Part shown: piece by piece, positions 1-5,536 of the stretch
How the letters are laid out: every line of letters starts with the position of its first letter
How positions within the stretch are numbered: position 1 is the first letter of the stretch
Assembly: GCA_005888465.1 (NCBI GenBank)
Contig: VAYJ01000212.1
Coordinates: 543 to 6,970 of the forward strand
DNA from: Actinomycetota bacterium
GTDB lineage: Bacteria > Actinomycetota > UBA4738
Length of the DNA stretch: 6,428 bases
Reading direction: 5' to 3'
Program-made: the position numbers and the translations under genes
The notes under the pieces: model-generated
The model's database searches: none
Told to the model about the DNA's origin: nothing
The model's input: the letters and a program-made list of their open reading frames with translations, nothing else

Positions 1-237
1 CCACCCCGTGAGATACGCGGCCTCAACCAACGGCTTGAGGTCGTCCGGCAGCCCTGCAACGACGGCACGGAATAGGTCAGGCTCGAGAAAGCCTTTGCGG
101 GCGTTGTGTTCTCGGAGGAGTTCAACGTGCGGTCGCTTGAGGACCTTCTCGCTGCGCTCACCTAGGATGAACATCCGCCTGAGAGCCGCTAACTCGCGAT
201 TGATGGTCTCGTTTGCTGCCTTCTTCCGGTGTCCTAA
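1..237 (-). pseudogene. Tyrosine recombinase (phage-type integrase), fragment: N-terminus missing, C-terminus off window
   Basis: The minus strand is open from 237 to the window edge (79 codons) and reads as the middle of a site-specific tyrosine integrase. The end of the core-binding domain is seen as ETINRELAALRRMF, followed by GFLEPDLFRAVVAGLPDDLK and then AAYLTGW at the edge. In this family the next residue is the first catalytic arginine, so the catalytic domain would lie outside the window. An in-frame TGA at 238-240 stops the frame upstream. No start codon or ribosome site exists where the roughly 80-100 residue N-terminal arm and SAM-like domain should begin, and the upstream frames show nothing like them. 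I infer a 5'-truncated remnant. The family call rests on recalled motif patterns. Homologues strand-transfer DNA during integration or excision of mobile elements, so this fragment hints at an old island boundary. Confidence 0.8.
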
Positions 238-556
238 TCAGCGGCTACAGAAACCCACCTAATCCACCTAACCCGCTTCCAGCGTATCCTTTCACGCTGT
301 TACGCCAGTGGGTTTCCAGTGGGTCAAGGGGATTATTCGAGCGCGTGCCCGAAGTGTGACAGGGAAGAGCCCGTCCTCCGACTCCGCTACGAACACCTCC
401 GCATGAACGGCTGGAAGGCCAGGGAGATACGGCCGCCGTTGACAGGGCGTGCCCTCGCACTCAGAATGCCTGCCACATCCAGCTGGCGAAACTGCGGAGC
501 CAGGAGTGCCTCTGGCTGGGAACCGAACCGTACCACGGTCATGGGAGAGGATATCC
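238..556. other. Intergenic region, no convincing gene; short tandem repeats
   Basis: No gene is supportable here. Two short direct repeats sit just upstream of the integrase break: CCACCTAAT/CCACCTAAC at 256-273, and CCAGTGGGT twice, two bases apart, at 305-324. A plus-strand frame from GTG 319 to 567 contains CPKCDREEP, which looks slightly zinc-ribbon-like. It lacks a ribosome site and overlaps the next gene's start, so I do not call it. The final bases hold the ribosome site GGGAGAGG (543-550) of the following gene. Confidence 0.5.
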
Positions 557-820
557 ATGTCGAATGAAAGTCTACTCGTCATTTTACTGACCGGTCTCAT
601 CGCGGGATGGCTGGCCGGACACCTCGTGCGGGGCACCGGCTACGGTCTCATCGCCGACATCGCCATTGGGATCGTCGGCGCCTTGATCGGCAGTTGGTTG
701 CTGCCCCGGTTGGGTATCCACCTTGGTGCCGGCATTGTCCCCGCCATCATCGCCGCCACTATTGGCGCCGTGGTACTTCTAATCATTCTCAGGTTCGCCT
801 ACAGAAGGGGCCGATGGTGA
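557..820 (+). CDS. GlsB/YeaQ/YmgE family small membrane protein (transglycosylase-associated family, PF04226-like)
   Basis: This 87-residue, very hydrophobic protein has three predicted membrane helices: residues about 4-24 (LLVILLTGLIAGWLAGHLV), 29-48 (LIADIAIGIVGALIGSWLL) and 57-80. The glycine-rich pattern GLIAGWLAG-x-x-x-x-GTGYG followed by DIAIGIVGALIG is typical of the GlsB/YeaQ/YmgE family, whose members are about 80-90 residues, so it is full length. The ATG at 557 is chosen because GGGAGAGG (543-550) lies six bases upstream and the family's N-terminus begins here. The frame is open back to 449, but that extension is arginine/serine-rich and unlike the family. The family is tied to stress and envelope functions, but its biochemical role is not settled and the 'transglycosylase-associated' name is historical. 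It stands alone on its strand and faces a minus-strand gene. Confidence 0.9.
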   Translation: MSNESLLVILLTGLIAGWLAGHLVRGTGYGLIADIAIGIVGALIGSWLLPRLGIHLGAGIVPAIIAATIGAVVLLIILRFAYRRGRW

Positions 821-830
821 GCTTGCGGCC

Positions 831-992
831 CTACCAACTCGCCTGACCAGCCGTCATAGAGAGGTCCGGGCAGAGCGTTAGTTCCATTGCCACCGTGCAG
901 GATCCCCCCGCCGGCAGTATTGTCCCGGTCAGAGTTACGCGCCCTACGGCAAACTCTCGGGCAACCACTGCCGATGGCTTCCCCTGCTCCAT
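831..992 (-). CDS. Possible small hypothetical ORF (53 codons) downstream of the zinc-ribbon gene
   Basis: This minus-strand frame begins MEQGKPSAVVAREFAVGRV and ends ...TAGQASW at TAG 831-833. It is in the same frame as the zinc-ribbon protein that ends at 1035: beyond that gene's TGA the frame stays open for 66 codons. I do not recognise the sequence. There is no clear ribosome site before ATG 992, and residue composition is only mildly protein-like. It could be a chance frame, a separate small gene, or the remnant of a C-terminal extension cut off by the TGA. Confidence that it is expressed is low. Confidence 0.2.
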   Translation of the reverse strand: MEQGKPSAVVAREFAVGRVTLTGTILPAGGSCTVAMELTLCPDLSMTAGQASW

Positions 993-1034
993 GGATGCCA
1001 CGTTCTTATCCTTGAGCAGGATGCATCCAACGCC

Positions 1035-1262
1035 TCATGCATGAATCGGATGAGCGCCGGCCATCTGCGCGCAGTGGGCGCAGCAGAATATCTTTCCCCC
1101 CGCATCCACGCCATGACCAATGACCCGACAGCCGCAGTGCTCGCAACGCGGAGCCACGGCGTGAATCGCGCACTCGAAGCAATCGTACGTGCCAGTGACA
1201 CCCTTGAGACGGATTTCCATCGTATGTGCGTAATCGTTGCCGCACACGTCACAGCGTGCCAT
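1035..1262 (-). CDS. Small cysteine-rich zinc-ribbon-like protein
   Basis: This is a 75-residue protein with ten cysteines in clusters: CDVC (4-7), CFEC (28-31), CEHCGC (40-45) and CCAHC (60-64). Histidines at 13, 34, 42, 50 and 63 could be additional ligands. The pattern suggests two zinc-binding knuckles. The second half, CEHCGCRVIGHGV...GGKIFCCAHC, resembles the core of prokaryotic metallothionein-like proteins, in which a CxC-type pair precedes G-x-x-(F/Y)-CC-x-x-C. I recall similar small proteins of unknown function in many soil bacteria. The start at ATG 1262 is fixed by AAGGAGGG (1270-1277, read on the minus strand) eight bases upstream. The frame is open further upstream to 1358, but that part is arginine-rich and lacks a ribosome site. 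A role in metal binding or as a small adaptor is inference. There is no signal peptide, so it is probably cytoplasmic. Confidence 0.8.
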   Translation of the reverse strand: MARCDVCGNDYAHTMEIRLKGVTGTYDCFECAIHAVAPRCEHCGCRVIGHGVDAGGKIFCCAHCAQMAGAHPIHA

Positions 1263-1656
1263 GGGTATTCCCTCCTTGTACGTCCCCCTTGTCAGTCGGC
1301 TGCCCCTTGGCAATAAAGCCTTAGGGCCGTGGTGAAAGCGCGAGGATTGCATCGGCATGCCGGAGCAGTCTCACGACGACATGAGTGGGGTGCACCCCTG
1401 GAATGAGACAGAGAAACAGGTGAAAGTCCTCCGCGGAAATGAAGATCCAATACTGAGATTGGTCGCCTTTTCAGGAGTCCGAAGGTGCTCTTGAGGATCT
1501 GAAGATACGCGATCTTATGAGAAGGTCGAGGCCTTGGTCGGGGCCTTGGTCGCCGCCTTGGCCGCCCTGCCCTGTCTAGGTTACGCGCAGGCTTTCCGTT
1601 CCCGCCGTCGGGCAAGAGGTATGACGTCCGATGATCTCCACTAACGAAATTATTGC

Positions 1657-1671
1657 CGGTAATCCTTACCG
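1657..1671. promoter_or_regulatory. Perfect palindrome CGGTAA-TCC-TTACCG, candidate operator
   Basis: Six-base arms CGGTAA and TTACCG are separated by TCC. There is no following T-run, so a terminator is unlikely, and a protein-binding site is the better guess. It lies about 130 bases upstream of the exported-protein gene and just before the two GACGTAAG repeats. No regulator is identified. Confidence 0.3.
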
Positions 1672-1679
1672 TTCTCTCT

Positions 1680-1706
1680 GACGTAAGCATTCTCCTTGGA
1701 CGTAAG
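1680..1706 (+). repeat. Direct repeat GACGTAAG x2, 19-base period
   Basis: Two exact copies of GACGTAAG start at 1680 and 1699. The spacing is close to two helical turns, which would place both on the same DNA face, as expected for cooperative activator binding. They precede the exported protein/CsbD gene pair. The function is inference. Confidence 0.35.
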
Positions 1707-1757
1707 TTTTCCGGCGTCCCGGCGGGTTCGGAGAGAGGGCGTCACGGAGCCAGCATG

Positions 1758-1773
1758 TTGGCACGATCCTGGC
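1758..1773 (+). promoter_or_regulatory. Sigma-54-like promoter candidate (TTGGCACG-N4-TGGC)
   Basis: The element has the invariant GG (1760-1761) and GC (1772-1773) separated by ten bases, and matches TGGCACG-N4-TTGC except for one base (TGGC for TTGC). Transcription would begin near 1784-1786, essentially at the AAGGAGG ribosome site, leaving a very short leader. That makes the site doubtful. The paired upstream repeats could be activator sites. Confidence 0.2.
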
Positions 1774-1802
1774 TACGTCGCGCCCAAGGAGGAATGTCGA
1801 AA

Positions 1803-2159
1803 ATGAGTTGGAGACATCGGAGATTCATCCGGTCGCTTGTGCTTGCCACAATGGCGTTGATAGAGCTTCTTATACCCAACCCTTCTCTCGCCGATGTCGC
1901 GGTCATCGAGACAACCGTCATGCTCCAGAACAGCTCGCAGGCTGGGGTCAACGCGGCCGTACATGCGGCCCTCGATTCGGCGTTCAGAGAGGCGTCAGCC
2001 AGAGGATTTCAGTGGATTCGACCGCTGGCCGCTTTTGTCAGCGGCGATCACGTCAGCGTGCAGGTGCTTGCCGCGACCGCTCCTCTGGAAGATGAAGATG
2101 TGGACGACTCGGCAAAGCCGGGTATGCGGACTCCGGTCGCCGAGAAGTATGAGCTCTGA
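1803..2159 (+). CDS. Exported hypothetical protein, about 118 residues
   Basis: The protein starts with a basic stretch (MSWRHRRFIR), a hydrophobic core (SLVLATMALIELLIP) and a small-residue end PSLA, followed by DVAV. This is a good Sec signal peptide with likely cleavage after Ala30. The mature part (about 88 residues) reads VIETTVMLQNSSQAGVNAAV, then an amphipathic helix-like stretch (HAALDSAFREASARGF), a short beta-like stretch with SGDHVSVQVLAAT, and an acidic tail (EDEDVDD). I do not recognise the family. AAGGAGG lies at 1786-1792. The ATG at 1794 is only one base away, so the ATG at 1803, ten bases away, is preferred. An even earlier ATG at 1755 would extend the basic N-terminus. It is probably periplasmic and cotranscribed with the CsbD gene 45 bases downstream. 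Confidence 0.65.
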   Translation: MSWRHRRFIRSLVLATMALIELLIPNPSLADVAVIETTVMLQNSSQAGVNAAVHAALDSAFREASARGFQWIRPLAAFVSGDHVSVQVLAATAPLEDEDVDDSAKPGMRTPVAEKYEL

Positions 2160-2204
2160 TGTCTTGCCACAGAAGTCTCAACTGCGCCACGAAAGGAGGA
2201 TTTG

Positions 2205-2450
2205 ATGAATAAAGACGTCTTGCAGGGGAAGTGGCGGGAGATGAAGGGGAAGGTCAAGGAGCAGTGGGGCAAGCTCACGGACGATGACCTCGACAAGATT
2301 GAGGGCAAAGGCGACCAGCTGCTCGGTCTGCTCCAGCAGCGCTACGGGTATGCCCGGGACAAGGCTGAAGAGGAGTACAAGCGGTTCACCGAGAAGTACT
2401 CCCGAGAGCTCGAGACAGACCGAGCGCGCCACGCAGATATCCGACAGTAG
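2205..2450 (+). CDS. CsbD family stress-response protein
   Basis: This small, highly charged, helical protein of 81 residues has the CsbD-family pattern (PF05532): an N-terminal MNKDVLQGKWREMKGKVKE, then WGKLTDDDLDKIEGKGDQL, then LLQQRYGYARDKAEEEYKRF. The length is normal for the family. The ATG at 2205 is preferred over the adjacent TTG at 2202, because AAGGAGGA (2193-2200) gives a five-base spacing to the ATG. The protein is soluble, without a signal peptide or membrane helix. CsbD is a sigma-B general-stress protein in Bacillus, and homologues elsewhere are induced by stress and stationary phase, but no biochemical function is firmly established. It follows the exported protein by 45 bases without an obvious terminator between, so the two probably form one transcript. 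Confidence 0.93.
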   Translation: MNKDVLQGKWREMKGKVKEQWGKLTDDDLDKIEGKGDQLLGLLQQRYGYARDKAEEEYKRFTEKYSRELETDRARHADIRQ

Positions 2451-3112
2451 GGGTCTAAAACAACCGCCCGGCATCCGAGGGCGCATATTGGGCTGGAATC
2501 GGGGGTTGGCCGGGGACAGAGTCTCCCCCGCTTCCCCAGCTCGCTTTTTCTCAGAGGGGTCAGGGGATCCCTAGAATGGAACGGTGCCCGTCATGGCAGA
2601 CAAGCGGACCATTAGGCATTCTCCGAATGCGGAACAAAAGACTCCAAGCCCGAGGAGAACCGCGATCGCGTCGAAGCGTCCTCGGCGTCGGCTAGGCCTC
2701 GTGATCGGTCCAACCTCTGGTGGACCGGACGTACAGCTCGAGCCACGTCGTTCCAGCTAGATCCGGCGTTCGGGAAGAATCAGTGGGAAGTCAGACCGAC
2801 GGGTGTGCTTTCTCTCGGAACGTCGCCTCGTCAAGCGTTTTGCAAACTCAAAACATCCGCCACGAACCGTCGGGGGCGCTGTGTTCATCGGATCGACTGA
2901 GGAGGACAAGCTTAGGGCTTGCTCTGGACCCTGCGCCCGCATTTCGAAGACTCGAAGGCTTTCGCTGACTGACCTTTTTGATCGGGTGATCGGCTTCATG
3001 ATCGCGTTGCAGTCGGTCACCCTGCCTTCCCGGAGGTTTAGTACACGACGCTGAGGTGGCGTCATCTTGAGAAGAGCCTGTTCCTGCAGTACTAAAGGTG
3101 GCTGCAGGCACG
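2451..3112. other. Long region without a supportable gene
   Basis: About 660 bases follow the CsbD gene with no recognisable product on either strand. Possible weak hairpins lie just after it (CGCCC...GGGCG near 2465-2483, and GGGGA...TCCCC near 2512-2528, with TTTTT some 20 bases later), so a terminator is possible but unconvincing. A 55-codon basic frame (2593-2760, MADKRTIRHS...) has no good ribosome site and matches nothing I know. Longer frames around 2757-3218 and 2803-3054 lack ribosome sites and family motifs. It looks like decayed DNA. Confidence 0.5.
3083..3108. repeat. Short inverted repeat CCTGCAG / CTGCAGG
   Basis: Seven-base perfect arms (3083-3089 and 3102-3108) are separated by twelve bases and end four bases before the left copy of the 202-base repeat. 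The position next to a recombination join may be meaningful, but arms of this length also occur by chance. Confidence 0.35.
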
Positions 3113-3314
3113 CTTCTTGCGCTCTTTGCCGTCGCCGGCACCCAGAAGGCTCTTGCCTACGACTGAACCCGTTGATGGCGGCGCTGCTGGGCATGCTGAC
3201 CGGCATCGGCGGAGGCATTGTGCGCGATCTGCTCGTCGCCCGGACACCCGCCGTGCTCCGGAGCGACCTCTACGCTCTCGCAGCACTTGCTGGCGCGGTG
3301 CTCGTTGTCGTCGG
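3113..3314 (+). repeat. 202-base inverted repeat, left copy (orphan TRIC/UPF0126 gene fragment)
   Basis: By base-by-base comparison this stretch is identical to the reverse complement of 4105-4306, with no mismatch found, and the match ends sharply on both sides. It encodes the same piece of a TRIC-family channel: LALFAVAGTQKAL, then a one-base frameshift, then LNPLMAALLGMLTGIGGG and IVRDLLVARTPAVLRSDLYA. It lacks the N-terminal half, and 3315 onward is unrelated to the TRIC C-terminus, so it is not functional. The right copy sits in the proper gene context, making this one the derived copy. Recent inverted duplication and an assembly or amplification artefact are both possible. Confidence 0.9.
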
Positions 3315-3659
3315 GGGCGAAGTAGCAACAAGCCTTTCGCCTTGCCTGCCCACAGGAGTCTGCCGCGACCAGAGGCCGCCTCGTGACACCGGACAGCCTA
3401 GGCGCAGACTTTGAGCCGACCCCCCTGAGAGACTACTTCTGGATCTCCTGCTTGAACCTGGGCTGACCTCGTCAACCTCAGGGCCTCCCGTGTCACAAAT
3501 GCCGTTACAAGTCCTGCCTCCGGGAAGCAAGAACTGAAGCACAGCAGGTACTTATGCCGCAGGAGGCCCAGGATTGAATATCCTGTGCTTCTCGACATGC
3601 AACCGGGGAAGAACCACCATGATCGCGTGCGGTAGGCGACTCAGGACAGGAAGAACGGT
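3315..3659. other. Region inside the repeat-bounded segment without a supportable gene
   Basis: I see no convincing coding frame. The stretch begins with a short inverted repeat, GGCGAA (3316-3321) and TTCGCC (3336-3341). A plus-strand frame containing ADLVNLRASRVTNAVTSPAS runs between stops but has no start signal. The last bases carry AGGAAG (3648-3653), the ribosome site of the small gene at 3660. The promoter of that gene should lie here but I cannot identify it. Confidence 0.45.
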
Positions 3660-3857
3660 ATGTCTCACATGGATGAATTCGGGCGGCACGAGGTGCTTCA
3701 CATGACCTTGTTTCTGGCTGGTGCCGTCGAAGAACAGCTTATCGATCACGAGCAGGTCAAAAGCCGGCCCGAGTGGTTGGCGCTGGCGAAGACGGCTTGC
3801 AGGGCCTTGAAAGACCTTTATCAGGCCGGCGGCGCGGAGCACACGACAGCTAAGTGA
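3660..3857 (+). CDS. Small hypothetical protein, 65 residues
   Basis: The protein reads MSHMDEFGRHEVLHMTLFLA, then GAVEEQLIDHEQVKSRPEWL, ALAKTACRALKDLYQAGG and a short tail. It is soluble and predicted mostly helical. The layout RHEVLHxTxxL, a central E-x-x-L-x-x-H, and an ALxxLYQAxG ending resembles short proteins of unknown function that I recall from alphaproteobacterial and other genomes (about 55-65 residues, ending in DLYQAxG). I take it as a real gene of no known function. AGGAAG at 3648-3653 sits six bases before ATG 3660, and a second in-frame ATG occurs at 3669. It is the only intact-looking gene between the two arms of the 202-base inverted repeat and is transcribed opposite to the broken TRIC gene. 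Confidence 0.65.
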   Translation: MSHMDEFGRHEVLHMTLFLAGAVEEQLIDHEQVKSRPEWLALAKTACRALKDLYQAGGAEHTTAK

Positions 3858-3965
3858 AAGTGACAGAACCTAGTCTAGACGCGATGGGCAAGCGCGAGCA
3901 ATACGCTCCTGTCGTTTCCACGACCATGGGGCCGTGATCGCCTTACTACGGGTGTGCCACGGTCA

Positions 3966-4597
3966 TCATTCACGCTCATCCTCGCTTTCGATCGACCGGG
4001 CGACTGGTAGATTCCAGCCGTGCCGGATCGCCATCAGGCGAAGCCCGAAACAGACGCCAGCTCCTGCGACAGCGGTCGGGACTATCGGCCAATTCAGTCC
4101 ATGGCCGACGACAACGAGCACCGCGCCAGCAAGTGCTGCGAGAGCGTAGAGGTCGCTCCGGAGCACGGCGGGTGTCCGGGCGACGAGCAGATCGCGCACA
4201 ATGCCTCCGCCGATGCCGGTCAGCATGCCCAGCAGCGCCGCCATCAACGGGTTCAGTCGTAGGCAAGAGCCTTCTGGGTGCCGGCGACGGCAAAGAGCGC
4301 AAGAAGGCGCGCGATCAGTGAATAGCAGAAAAAGGTCAGCAACCCGGCGGCGAGAGCAACCGCAAGATAACGCCAGTCACTGAGCGCGGCGGGCGGGACG
4401 GCGCCGATCAGAAGATCGCGTGTGATACCCCCCGCACTGGAGGCCGCGAAGGACAGGACCAGAATTCCGAAGATATCGAGATTGCGTCGTACGCCCAGCA
4501 TCGCGCCGCTAATCGCGAAAACAAAGGCGCCGGCAAGGTCGAGAACCAGCAGAAGATCGTGGATCGTCTTCTGTTCGAGAACGGGGATCAGCGGCAA
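3966..4597 (-). pseudogene. TRIC / UPF0126 (YicG-like) membrane channel family gene, broken by a frameshift
   Basis: Two overlapping minus-strand frames together encode one TRIC-family protein, a small cation-channel family normally of about 200-220 residues and seven helices. The first frame (stop 4253-4255) covers LLLVLDLAGAFVFAISGA, GGITRDLLIGAVPPAAL and DWRYLAVALAAGLLTFF, ending QKALAYD. The second (to 3966) has LNPLMAALLGMLTGIGGGIV, RDLLVARTPAVLRSDLYA and the tail SIESEDERE. The two GG-x-x-RDLL motifs mark the family's internal duplication. Homologues read AYGLNP at the break, so one base (a G) is missing near 4256-4258. In addition about 11 residues between TFFCYSLIARL and LALF appear to be absent relative to the homologues I recall. 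The start is unclear: TTG 4597 with AGGA upstream is the best guess, and an ATG at 4684 would overlap the amidohydrolase scrap. Probably dead. Confidence 0.85.
4105..4306 (-). repeat. 202-base inverted repeat, right copy (inside the broken TRIC gene)
   Basis: This is the reverse complement of 3113-3314 without a visible mismatch. TRIC homology runs continuously through the 4105 edge (VVVG then HGLNWP), so this is the copy in native context. The other edge, 4306/4307, falls exactly where the TRIC protein seems to lack about 11 residues, suggesting that the edge is itself a recombination join. The copy includes the frameshift site. Confidence 0.9.
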
Positions 4598-4640
4598 CGG
4601 CGCACGTCCTGCTCCGACGTTGAAGCGTTTGATCGGTCCT

Positions 4641-4754
4641 TCATTTAGCCAGCCAGGCCAACGCGCCCGCGACCAAGGCCTCAATGCCTGTCTGCAGGGT
4701 TGGAGGTATGACGGGGGCGAACAAGGGGCTGTGATTGACCGGCAGGTCGTGGCT
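4641..4754 (-). pseudogene. M20-family amidohydrolase/aminoacylase, C-terminal remnant
   Basis: The last 37 codons of a minus-strand frame read DLPVNHSPLFAPVIPPTLQT, then GIEALVAGALAWLAK and TGA (4641-4643). The NHSPLF motif followed by a T-G-(I/V)-x-AL ending and a hydrophobic final helix is how many M20 metallo-amidohydrolases (aminoacylase/amidase type, about 400 residues) end. Everything upstream is missing and replaced by a Nudix scrap in another frame. It lies just upstream of the broken TRIC gene on the same strand. Identification rests on a short tail, so it is moderate. Confidence 0.5.
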
Positions 4755-4869
4755 CCTCGAGGACCGCGATCTCCTCGAACGCACTCGGCTTGACCCCTAT
4801 CTCTTCCTCAAGTTCCCGAACGAGGGTCTCTGGCTGCCCTTCCGATAAGGCGTCGGGCGTTACCGGGTC
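4753..4869 (-). pseudogene. Nudix hydrolase remnant
   Basis: Thirty-nine codons on the minus strand, open from an in-frame TGA at 4870-4872, contain the Nudix box core: E, seven residues, then RELEEEIGV, matching E-x7-R-E-U-x-E-E-x-G-U. These residues bind the metal used to cleave nucleoside-diphosphate-linked substrates. The leading glycine of the box (G-x5-E) is replaced by Thr, and there is no start codon and no N-terminal or C-terminal fold, so this is a scrap. After VLEEP the frame runs into the amidohydrolase tail out of frame; the two pieces meet at 4753-4754. The DUF2867 gene ends only about 18 bases upstream of it. Confidence 0.6.
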
Positions 4870-4887
4870 TCAGGGTCACGAGCGGTG

Positions 4888-5502
4888 TTAGGGCTTGATG
4901 TCACGAGCATCCCACGCACGACCGATGTGGCGCATGAGTGCCGGATACACGATGAGGTGGCGAAACGGCTGAATAAGCATCATGTAGATCCCGCCAAGCC
5001 TGCCCCGGGGCTTGACGTAAACGCCCATCTGCGCGCGATAACCACCTCCGCCCTGCTCGACCCAGGCAAGGTGCAGAACGCCATGCACGGTGCCGTTTGA
5101 GAGTTCGGCGGCCCACTCCTCGTCGGTGCGATACAGGGGGACAAAGCCGCCAGCGGCTCGCTGCATCGCGCCACTGATCACCGGACTCTTCGCGCTCCCT
5201 CGAAGCTCGTCGGGAAGCCGAGCGCTCAGCGTCGTTTCAGGGCACCCGGGGATCGGACGTTTCTTGGTGGCATCGTCCCAACCGAACACGGCTCCTAGGC
5301 GAAATCGCAACCAGAACAGCGCGCGACTGGCTGCCGAGTCCGCATGGGCCGGATCGAGTGAGGTCACGACCTCGAGGAAGGAGGCGAATCCGTCGCGACC
5401 GCCTTGTACCGGCAGCGCCCAGACATCCAGCAGTTTGAAATCGGGGGCGATCTGGGCGATCACCCAAGGATGCGCTTCGTGGGCCGAGTTCGGCAGCCTC
5501 AC
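4888..5502 (-). CDS. DUF2867 domain-containing protein
   Basis: This 204-residue protein has the length of the family. It shows the DUF2867 layout from the N-terminus: VRLPNSAHEAHPWVIAQIAP, then LLDVWALPVQGG, a central ALFWLRFRLGAVFGWDD, then FVPLYRTDEEWAAELSNGTV, HGVLHLAWV, QMGVYVKPRGRLGGIYM and the C-terminal PFRHLIVYPALMRHIGR. The final motif is the most characteristic part. The GTG at 5502 is chosen because AGGAGAGGG lies just upstream and the conserved region begins immediately; the frame is open to 5682, but that part is an arginine/proline-rich shadow of the neighbouring gene. The biochemical function of DUF2867 is unknown; the domain is often seen in SDR-like and small stand-alone proteins. 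It is the last gene of a minus-strand operon, 34 bases after the broken gene upstream. Confidence 0.88.
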   Translation of the reverse strand: MRLPNSAHEAHPWVIAQIAPDFKLLDVWALPVQGGRDGFASFLEVVTSLDPAHADSAASRALFWLRFRLGAVFGWDDATKKRPIPGCPETTLSARLPDELRGSAKSPVISGAMQRAAGGFVPLYRTDEEWAAELSNGTVHGVLHLAWVEQGGGGYRAQMGVYVKPRGRLGGIYMMLIQPFRHLIVYPALMRHIGRAWDARDIKP

Positions 5503-5536
5503 GTGGCTGTCCCTCTCCTGAGCCTGGGTGAGAGCA

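Larger units (their letters stand above)
1263..1802. other. Intergenic region between divergent genes, with repeats and possible regulatory sites
   Basis: This region holds the upstream sequences of two divergent genes, and no coding frame in it looks real. The imperfect tandem repeat GGCCTTGGTCG occurs around 1530-1563. One plus-strand frame through it reads like a hydrophobic Ala/Leu-rich stretch (ALVGALVAALAALP), possibly a dead signal peptide, but it lacks a start and stops soon after. Further right are a 15-base palindrome (1657-1671), two GACGTAAG repeats and a sigma-54-like element, listed separately. I see no clear -35/-10 pair. Confidence 0.5.

Noticed and set aside
1528..1565. GGCCTTGGTCG repeats as a possible CRISPR or variable-number array
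   Set aside because: Only about three imperfect, spacer-free units of 11-12 bases, with no leader or cas genes.
1292..1690. Minus-strand frame of 132 codons with an RPRPRPRPR stretch
   Set aside because: The Arg/Pro run is just the antisense of the GGCCTTGGTCG tandem repeat; there is no ribosome site and no family pattern.
2512..2555. Rho-independent terminator after CsbD
   Set aside because: The GGGGA/TCCCC hairpin is short and the T-run is about 20 bases away, so the geometry is poor.
2593..2760. 55-codon basic frame (MADKRTIRHS...)
   Set aside because: No proper ribosome site and no recognisable similarity; it could be chance.
2757..3218. Minus-strand frame of 153 codons
   Set aside because: It runs antisense through the orphan repeat and unrelated DNA, with no ribosome site and no recognisable motif. 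The same holds for the plus-strand frame 2803-3054.
3113..3314. Inverted repeats as insertion-sequence ends
   Set aside because: The arms encode part of a membrane channel, there is no transposase between them, and no target-site duplication is visible at the outer edges.
4422..4793. Plus-strand frame of 123 codons antisense to the TRIC start and the enzyme scraps
   Set aside because: The opposite strand explains the sequence with recognised families. This frame has no ribosome site or motif.
5090..5521. Plus-strand frame of 143 codons antisense to the DUF2867 gene
   Set aside because: A shadow of a well-supported gene; serine/arginine-rich with no start signal.
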